Made by a program: the position numbers and the translations under genes. This document shows positions 33,846-38,748 of a stretch of 38,748 nt of DNA, in pieces. A model generated the notes under the pieces. That model was not told the origin of the DNA. It searched no databases and saw only the letters and a program-made list of their open reading frames with translations. Each line of letters opens with the position of its first letter. The stretch's first letter is position 1. The stretch covers positions 1 through 38,748 of the forward strand of contig JBJENW010000335.1 of NCBI GenBank assembly GCA_051880395.1, in the 5' to 3' direction. Source of the DNA: JBJENW01 sp051880395. Lineage in GTDB: Bacteria; Bacillota; Clostridia; Lachnospirales; Lachnospiraceae.

Positions 33846-33984
33846 TTATTATAAAAGCCAACACATATTTATAGCTTTTTATAAGTTATATTTAACTGTT
33901 TCAAACCTCTCAAACGTGCATATGCATCAATTTTATTTGGATTGTACCATATCCACGGGACAAAAACAACCTGATGTTACTATT

Positions 33985-34027
33985 CACACTTTATATGGGT
34001 GTAAGTGTGTGGGCGGAAACTGTGTAT
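33985..34027 (+). repeat. dispersed repeat, copy A
   Basis: Contains CTTTATATGGGTGTAAGT (33989-34006), identical to the copy at 38635-38652 and differing at one base from the reverse copy at 34721-34738. The surrounding CACACTT...AAGTGTG forms a small hairpin. It matches the outer end of the palindrome's right arm, but about 200 extra bases separate it from the left arm. Confidence 0.6.
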
Positions 34028-34223
34028 TGGAGACGGTAGGCTGAGATCTGTTTCTGGGGTGGAAATGTGTTACGAACAGAACGTATTCGGGATTTAATAA
34101 ACATATTCTGTACGGATCATTTATCTTCCCATGCGATATTTTTCAAAAAATGTGCCAGATCGACTACGTTTTAGATCAGTGAAATATATTTCGATCAAAA
34201 TATTATTTTGAACTTCCAAAAAA

Positions 34224-34686
34224 GTATCGGGTTCACAACTCTTTTCCCCAGCGAAAAATATCTCATCCTTTCGTTTCCGATACACAGTTTCCGGGATTCG
34301 GCGGACACTGCGGACAGGGGTGGTGCAAACAGATGTGGCTTTGACAGAAATGCTAGTGAGTTCGGCTGGGTGGGGGTACGATGCCCTTGCTGTTTTACCG
34401 CTCGGCGGACTGGCTGTGCGTAGGTGTATGCCTGGGAAAGAGTCCGATTTTGAGTCTTTCCCAGGCATACACCTGCGTGCAGACTGTCCGACATTCGGAA
34501 AACAGCAAAAATAAAGCATCGTACCCCCACCCAGCCGAAACTCGACTTCATTTCTGTCAAGCCACATCTGTTTGCGCCACCCCTGTCCGCTGCGTCCGCC
34601 GAATCCCGGAAACGTCCGCCCAGGAATCCCCCCGGTTGAGATATTTTTCGCGTCCCGTCTTTTTCAAAGAGTGGTGGGGCCGATAC
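34224..34686. repeat. large GC-rich imperfect palindrome
   Basis: Left and right halves are complementary about a centre near 34450. Exact pairs include 20 bp at 34422-34441/34455-34474, 22 bp at 34363-34384/34516-34537, 19 bp at 34288-34306/34594-34612, and 15 bp (GCGAAAAATATCTCA) at 34251-34265/34637-34651. Between these the arms differ by substitutions and small indels. GC content is clearly above the neighbours. The DNA could extrude a cruciform, and any transcript would fold into one stem of about 200 bp. Confidence 0.85.
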
Positions 34687-34790
34687 CGTTTCGGGTGGCC
34701 AATAAAGTCCCGTCCGCAACACTTACATCCATATAAAGCGTAAATATAGTGTAAAAAAAGAAAAAACGAACTTTCCAAAAATAAATGTCG

Positions 34791-35186
34791 TTATTGCTTA
34801 TCAGACACAACGATTCCTCGTTCTGTAAAAACCTTCTTTGCCACAAATATTGCATTTAACACCCTCGGAAAGCCAGTATAAGGAATGCACTGAATCATCG
34901 TTTCAATCATTTTTTCCGGAGTGAGTCCGACATTCAACGAACCATTGATATGTACTTCTAACTGTGACTCACATCCACCTGCCGTTAATAGGCTTGTTAT
35001 GGTGATCATTTCTCTTTCCTGCAAACTAAGCTCCTGTCGCGGATAAATATCACCAAATGCAAACTCAACAATATATTTCCCCACATCCGGTGCAACCTCT
35101 TCCAATGATTTTATTACACTTTCACCTCCCACTCCATCAATTTTTATTAACTGCTCCATTCCTTTTTCAAAACGTGTCTGTTCCAT
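34791..35186 (-). CDS. carboxymuconolactone decarboxylase family protein
   Basis: A 131-residue AhpD/CMD-fold protein. 'QEREMITITSLLTAGGCESQLEVHINGSLNVGLTPEKMIETMIQCIPYTGFPRVLNAI' is typical of the family, which includes decarboxylases and alkylhydroperoxidase-like reductases. Only a single cysteine lies in the usual catalytic helix, not the CxxC of AhpD, so a thiol peroxidase role is uncertain. AGGAGGT-type ribosome binding site before ATG 35186. Divergent from a MerR regulator, with the operator inside its promoter spacer; this pairing is very common in Firmicutes and suggests induction by an electrophile or oxidant. Confidence 0.88.
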   Translation of the reverse strand: MEQTRFEKGMEQLIKIDGVGGESVIKSLEEVAPDVGKYIVEFAFGDIYPRQELSLQEREMITITSLLTAGGCESQLEVHINGSLNVGLTPEKMIETMIQCIPYTGFPRVLNAIFVAKKVFTERGIVVSDKQ

Positions 35187-35219
35187 TTGCTTTTACCTCC
35201 TAAATGTTTTACAATTAGT

Positions 35220-35250
35220 AGCATATTACTTAAACTATGGTTTAAGTCAA
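35220..35250 (-). promoter_or_regulatory. MerR-type promoter with 19-bp spacer and operator
   Basis: TTGACT (35245-35250), 19 bases, TATGCT (35220-35225) on the minus strand. The dyad CTTAAAC-TATG-GTTTAAG (35229-35246) fills the spacer. An over-long spacer with a central dyad is the hallmark of MerR-activated promoters. It drives the CMD-family gene. Confidence 0.85.
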
Positions 35251-35271
35251 GAACTTTTTTGAGGTGAGAAT

Positions 35272-35634
35272 ATGACGATAGGAGAAATATCAGAAAAAAC
35301 AAATCTTCCCGAAAGTACACTCCGTTACTATGAGAAAAAGGGGCTGATCAGAGTATCGCGCGACAAAAATGGCAGACGTGATTATGAAGAAAGTGACGTT
35401 GAATGGATCAAATTTATCCGACGCCTGAAAGAGACCGGAATGCTGCTAAAAGATATTCAAACGTACTCTGATTTACGGTATGTTGGAAAAAGTACAATGC
35501 CCGAGCGCCTGAACATCCTTCAATCACACAGACAATACGTATTAGAGCAGCAAATGAAATGGGCAGAATATCTGGAAAACTTAGATCATAAGATCGAGTT
35601 TTATGAACAATCTATCAAAGAAAATCGTTTATAA
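35272..35634 (+). CDS. MerR family transcriptional regulator
   Basis: A 120-residue regulator. The N-terminal winged helix 'MTIGEISEKTNLPESTLRYYEKKGLI' is the MerR signature, and 'DYEESDVEWIKFIRRLKETGML' completes the domain. A C-terminal coiled coil serves for dimerisation. No cysteines suitable for metal binding are present, so it resembles the effector- or redox-responsive subgroup found beside CMD and aldo-keto reductase genes. GAGGTGA precedes ATG 35272. It should bind the dyad at 35229-35246 and activate the divergent gene. Confidence 0.92.
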   Translation: MTIGEISEKTNLPESTLRYYEKKGLIRVSRDKNGRRDYEESDVEWIKFIRRLKETGMLLKDIQTYSDLRYVGKSTMPERLNILQSHRQYVLEQQMKWAEYLENLDHKIEFYEQSIKENRL

Positions 35635-35693
35635 TATCCTTTTCTCGCATTTTCTTTTATGGTATGATAGAAAAAAACATGGAGGAACTACAA

Positions 35694-35858
35694 ATGGTAA
35701 AACCAATTATACGGGACGTATTTTTTCTTGGGCAAAAATCCGAGCCGGCTACAAAAAATGATTTGCAGGTTGGACGAGACTTGCTCGACACCTTACATGC
35801 AAACAAAGAACACTGCGTCATACATTTCTTTTCAAATCTTTTCATAAATTTTTCCTAA
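35694..35858 (+). pseudogene. def: 5' remnant of a peptide deformylase gene
   Basis: ATG 35694 behind GGAGG starts 'MVKPIIRDVFFLGQKSEPAT' and continues to 'DTLHANKEHCV', the N-terminal 43 residues of a clostridial peptide deformylase. The sequence that should follow ('GMAANMIGV', the first metal-site region) is replaced by an unrelated hydrophobic tail and a stop. The catalytic EGCLS and HExxH motifs are absent, so it has no activity. The end point near 35825 marks a deletion junction. Deformylase is essential, so an intact copy must exist elsewhere. Confidence 0.8.
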
Positions 35859-35976
35859 TTTCTGTCACAAATCCTTTTTTTCAACGGTTATATATAGTGT
35901 AAACACAATACGTACGATTGTGAAAACATGCATGCCATGCTAAAATACCATGTACACCAGAAAGGAAGGGAAACTC

Positions 35977-36531
35977 ATGCAAAAACCGGAAGCTCTGATT
36001 CAGTTTATGGAAAGTTGCTACCAGCTTTACGAGCAAAAAATGTATCAGGCTGCCTACCGGATTCTGCAGGACCGGGAATTAGCGGAAGATGCTGTGCAAG
36101 AAGCCTTTTTGAAGCTGATGCGGCAGAAAACCTATTTCGAGAATCCAGAATCCGATGACTGTAAAAAATATCTCATTACTGTCATCAAACACGCAGCCAT
36201 TGATCTCTATCATAAAAAGAAGAAAGAACAGGACCTTTTATACTTTCCGAGCGAGGAAGAAACATTCGACCGCACATTCGTGGCACCGGAGTCCGAGGAA
36301 GAGATCGATTTAAACGAACTCATCGCACCGCTGCCACCAAAATATCATTCGGTCGTGACGTGCCTGACTTTGAAACAGTTATCTGTCAAAGAAACAGCAA
36401 AGGAGTTACATCTCACGGAAAGTACCGTAAGAAAACGGTTTGAACGCGCCAAACGAATTTTAAAAAAAAACTGGAAAGGAAGTCACGCATATGAAAAAGA
36501 ATACAACCTGCACAGATCCAGAATTTGCTGA
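35977..36531 (+). CDS. ECF RNA polymerase sigma factor (second system)
   Basis: A 184-residue sigma factor. Region 2 is 'LYEQKMYQAAYRILQDRELAEDAVQEAFLKLMRQ', and region 4 is 'LPPKYHSVVTCLTLKQLSVKETAKELHLTESTVRKRFERAKR'. I chose ATG 35977, with GGAAGGG upstream, over the ATG nine codons earlier. It overlaps the following gene by 41 bases, the usual link between this sigma group and a DUF4179-type membrane partner. Target promoters cannot be seen here. Confidence 0.88.
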   Translation: MQKPEALIQFMESCYQLYEQKMYQAAYRILQDRELAEDAVQEAFLKLMRQKTYFENPESDDCKKYLITVIKHAAIDLYHKKKKEQDLLYFPSEEETFDRTFVAPESEEEIDLNELIAPLPPKYHSVVTCLTLKQLSVKETAKELHLTESTVRKRFERAKRILKKNWKGSHAYEKEYNLHRSRIC

Positions 36532-37687
36532 TATCTCGATCGAAGAATTCGATGCTATGAACGAAACTCATACATTCTCCAAACAGTATGAAAAAAACAA
36601 GAAAAAAATGCTGCGCCAGTATCGGAAAGAACTGCTTTCGCCAGCCAGACATCGTTCTCTGAAAGTCGCTGCTGCCGCAGCCGTTGTCATCATTGCTGCG
36701 CCGATCGCGACAAATGCTGCCACAAACGGGGAATTGTTCAATCGCATCTGGGGCACGCTCGGTCACAAAACGATCGAATCCCATGAGGAAGTGATCCAGG
36801 AAGAGGGAAAAGAACCTTTTACTGTTACATTCCCGAAAAAAGAATATGAAAAAGCAGATCCGGACAAAGCCCAGGAACTAATCGGTGACAGTCTTTCCAC
36901 AAAACCGATCATAAAAGACATTGGTGATACCAGACTTACCATTACTTCGGCCGTCAGTGACGGCAATGTCGCTGTGGTTGAATTTTCCCTTCATCGGGAC
37001 GGTGGTGTAAACTGTCTCAATTATAGTCAATTGGATAATGAAACCAAAGGCGCCTGGTTCAATGATGAAACATCCCATTTTGATTTTTATTTTCTTGACT
37101 GCTGTGATAATCTATATGTCGATCTGGAGCGTTCCACCAGCGATACCCTGTACTGCTACGATTACATGGCAAAAGATGTGTTTGGCGAAACGCATAAGGA
37201 TCTCCGATTAAAGCTCAAGCAATATCCGGGTACAATAAAAGAATATTATGACAACTTCCCGAATCCGGATACGGAAGATGAAAAAGTCTACGAAACGTAT
37301 GCCAGCCAGATAAACACCGAGATCATCACAATCCCGATTCAGAAAGAAGTGGAAAAACAGACCTTCGCCAGTAAGGGACACGGAACCGTCACGTTTTCTT
37401 CCCTCGGCATGAAAGTCAATCTGTCCAAAGCACTCGGTCTTCCACACACGGAAGCGGAGAGTCCAGACTCTCTCTATTATGTAGCTGTAAATTATAAGGA
37501 CGGCTCAAAGTATGTCATGCGCGAATCAGATAAAGAAGGTGTGCACGATTGTCCGCAGGATATTGATAATACCAGCTACGCTTGTGAAGATATCAATGCA
37601 AATACCATTTATGTATTTAACCGGCTGATCGACACTTCGCAAGTGGAATCCATCACATTCAACGAAACCACCTATCTTCCAAACTAG
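36491..37687 (+). CDS. DUF4179-like membrane protein, probable anti-sigma partner
   Basis: A 398-residue protein: a charged cytoplasmic N-terminus of about 55 residues, one transmembrane segment ('SLKVAAAAAVVIIAAPIAT', about 56-76), then an extracytoplasmic domain of about 320 residues. The layout and its place after an ECF sigma gene match the DUF4179 group, in which the short inner part is thought to hold the sigma factor and the outer part to sense envelope conditions. ATG 36491 lies inside the sigma gene, behind GGAAAGGAAG. Single cysteines and several acidic patches occur in the outer domain; no enzymatic motif was found. Confidence 0.8.
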   Translation: MKKNTTCTDPEFADISIEEFDAMNETHTFSKQYEKNKKKMLRQYRKELLSPARHRSLKVAAAAAVVIIAAPIATNAATNGELFNRIWGTLGHKTIESHEEVIQEEGKEPFTVTFPKKEYEKADPDKAQELIGDSLSTKPIIKDIGDTRLTITSAVSDGNVAVVEFSLHRDGGVNCLNYSQLDNETKGAWFNDETSHFDFYFLDCCDNLYVDLERSTSDTLYCYDYMAKDVFGETHKDLRLKLKQYPGTIKEYYDNFPNPDTEDEKVYETYASQINTEIITIPIQKEVEKQTFASKGHGTVTFSSLGMKVNLSKALGLPHTEAESPDSLYYVAVNYKDGSKYVMRESDKEGVHDCPQDIDNTSYACEDINANTIYVFNRLIDTSQVESITFNETTYLPN

Positions 37688-37711
37688 CCGTTTGATTCGA
37701 ATTTTACAAGT

Positions 37712-37747
37712 AACGAAAAGAGGGAGTTGCTCACTCCCCCTTTCGTT
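37712..37747. terminator. bidirectional terminator
   Basis: AACGAAA...GGGAG pairs with CTCCC...TTTCGTT, followed on the plus strand by T-rich sequence. It separates the convergent DUF4179-like and RNase H genes. Confidence 0.82.
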
Positions 37748-37818
37748 TTTATTTTTTAGGTTTGCGGCTGTTACACGATCACCACAAGTCCAATCGGATT
37801 ATATGATAATATTTTGTT

Positions 37819-38517
37819 TTAAAGCAACCCCACTTCTTTTTTGGCCAATTTGTCTACGAGTTCGTTTCCAGCAATATTGGTATGTGCTTTTACATGATAA
37901 AAATTTACTTTGATTTTTTGACTCAGCTCGTCGAAACGTCTGACATATTCTTTTGCGATCGGTTTTTCCGCTTTCCAACGCTTCCCGGAAGTCGCCCAAT
38001 GACCAATTCCTGCATAATCGAAAAAAATGACGATATGCTCTGCGCCCATTTCAATCGCTTTTTCAATCGCGGATAACGAACCAAATGCTTCGCCCGGAAT
38101 CTGTCTGGAAACGATAAATGTTTCTTCATTTCCATGACCGGAAACCGTCTCCTCCACTCCGTTTACATGGACCAGTCCACCATAACCATATACTTTTTCT
38201 CCATGATCATCCTCATTGTAGGAGCCATCTACAAATGCATAGTTTTCCGGCATTTTAGGCGGCAGCTCATTGGTATCTAAATGATCCTCTTGAAAAAATG
38301 TTTGCAAATCAAAATGTTCCCAATCACTTGTTTTCTTTACATCTGCCTGCATCTGTGAACCGCCGTTTTCCATCCATGTGCGTGCTTCTTCTTCACTCAG
38401 AAATCCTTTGAATGCCGCATTAGAAAATCCGACCGTCTGCTTTTGACATTCCGCGTATGTACGATAAATCCCCGGTTTTCTGCCCCGTAAAACTGCGTAA
38501 TAATTATATTTTGCCAT
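37819..38517 (-). CDS. rnhA: ribonuclease HI with N-terminal RNA-DNA hybrid binding domain
   Basis: A 232-residue enzyme that cuts RNA in RNA-DNA hybrids (R-loops, Okazaki primers). Residues 1-50 ('KYNYYAVLRGRKPGIYRTYAEC...GFLSEEEARTWM') form the viroplasmin-like hybrid-binding domain. The RNase H fold follows, with catalytic acids in 'AFVDGSYN', 'SAIEKAIEMG', 'IVIFFDYAGI' and 'ELVDKLAKKE'. This two-domain length is standard for Firmicutes. AGGAG precedes ATG 38515-38517. Monocistronic. Confidence 0.93.
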   Translation of the reverse strand: MAKYNYYAVLRGRKPGIYRTYAECQKQTVGFSNAAFKGFLSEEEARTWMENGGSQMQADVKKTSDWEHFDLQTFFQEDHLDTNELPPKMPENYAFVDGSYNEDDHGEKVYGYGGLVHVNGVEETVSGHGNEETFIVSRQIPGEAFGSLSAIEKAIEMGAEHIVIFFDYAGIGHWATSGKRWKAEKPIAKEYVRRFDELSQKIKVNFYHVKAHTNIAGNELVDKLAKKEVGLL

Positions 38518-38628
38518 TTTTCTCTCCTAATTCTTTTTCTTTTCATTATATTTCATTTAGGATTGACAAACAAGGCTTGACTTTCTTTTATACACGGTAA
38601 ACGCAAGCTTTTCTGTTTCTGTTCATTT

Positions 38629-38748
38629 TTTACGCTTTATATGGGTGTAAGTCTTTGCGAGCTCTACTTTATTGGCCTCCCACTACGTTATCTTTTCCAC
38701 TACTTTTTGGGCATTTTGACGAAAAATATCTCAACCGAGGGGGATTTC
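38629..38748 (+). repeat. dispersed repeat, copy C, running off the window end
   Basis: TTTACGCTTTATATGGGTGTAAG, then CTTTATTGGCC and CGAAAAATATCTCAACCG follow in the same order and at similar spacing as on the minus strand of the palindrome's right flank (34744 to about 34630). The bases between are diverged. The copy is cut by the window edge just where the palindrome core would begin. The preceding 110 bases (38518-38628) are AT-rich and show nothing else. Confidence 0.75.

Larger units (their letters stand above)
32436..33895 (-). mobile_element. IS200/IS605-type (IS1341-like) element carrying tnpB
   Basis: The element has a tnpB gene, a right-end hairpin (32437-32463) and a left-end hairpin (ATAAAAGC/GCTTTTTAT, 33851-33882). 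Both ends share CTTTTTATAAGTT. No intact tnpA transposase gene is inside. Such elements do not make target duplications, and I found none. Outer boundaries are approximate. Confidence 0.65.
33896..34790. other. gene-free accessory stretch with the large palindrome
   Basis: About 0.9 kb with no convincing gene. It holds one dispersed repeat copy at 33989 onward, an AT-rich stretch (about 34070-34220), the GC-rich palindrome (34224-34686) and the reverse-orientation repeat copy (34721-34744). Open frames on both strands here arise from the palindrome. Confidence 0.6.

Noticed and set aside
34121..34778. Several overlapping frames of 60-175 codons on both strands in the palindrome
   Set aside because: They mirror each other because the DNA is palindromic and GC-rich; none has a convincing ribosome binding site or known domain.

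Overview
The window is low-GC DNA with strong AGGAGG-type ribosome binding sites and a gene set (BlaI/BlaR1, EFR1-type ferredoxin, DUF1703-type ATPase/nucleases, many two-component and ABC export genes) typical of the Clostridia, most likely a gut Lachnospiraceae chromosome. This is inference from gene families; there is no rRNA or other species marker. I saw no tRNA or rRNA gene and no CRISPR array.

Layout. 1-1.4 kb: a possible small ORF, an unrecognised DNA-binding-like protein and the 3' remnant of an Rpn-type nuclease gene. 1.5-6.3 kb: three tandem, mosaic copies of an AAA-ATPase/PD-(D/E)XK nuclease gene, with 46-bp direct repeats at the two edges of the array and a terminator-like hairpin against the first gene's ribosome binding site. 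6.6-11.7 kb: a three-gene ABC-2 exporter divergent from a LiaS/NarL-type sensor kinase and regulator. 11.8-14.2 kb: an MFS drug-efflux type transporter and a PlsC acyltransferase. 14.3-19 kb: a MacB-like ABC transporter divergent from an OmpR-type two-component system. 19-20 kb: an EFR1-type flavodoxin/ferredoxin behind a long inverted-repeat leader.

20.2-27.2 kb is a beta-lactam response locus. blaI-blaR1 run rightward and converge on a leftward operon of a MecA-like class B penicillin-binding protein, a lipoprotein and a membrane protein. The same operator (AATCTTACAnnTGTAATA) sits at the start of both transcripts, so BlaR1 is expected to sense the drug and relieve BlaI repression of both. 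Four copies of a 33-bp direct repeat lie upstream of blaI. 27.4-30.8 kb is an ECF sigma operon (sigma factor, zinc-finger membrane anti-sigma factor, class C serine hydrolase with a membrane tail) with a textbook ECF autoregulatory promoter that fixes the sigma start as GTG.

30.8-34.7 kb is accessory: a fourth ATPase/nuclease paralogue, an IS605/IS1341-type tnpB element with an in-frame stop inserted just upstream of it, and a GC-rich imperfect palindrome of about 400 bp whose outer sequence recurs at the right edge of the window. 34.8-38.5 kb returns to ordinary genes: a carboxymuconolactone decarboxylase-like protein divergent from its MerR regulator, a truncated peptide deformylase, a second ECF sigma factor with a DUF4179-like membrane partner, and ribonuclease HI.

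The most interesting parts are the mosaic nuclease array with its flanking repeats, the BlaI-controlled PBP operon with two unrecognised partners, the inverted-repeat leader at 19.05-19.23 kb, the 33-bp repeat array and the large palindrome with its dispersed relatives.
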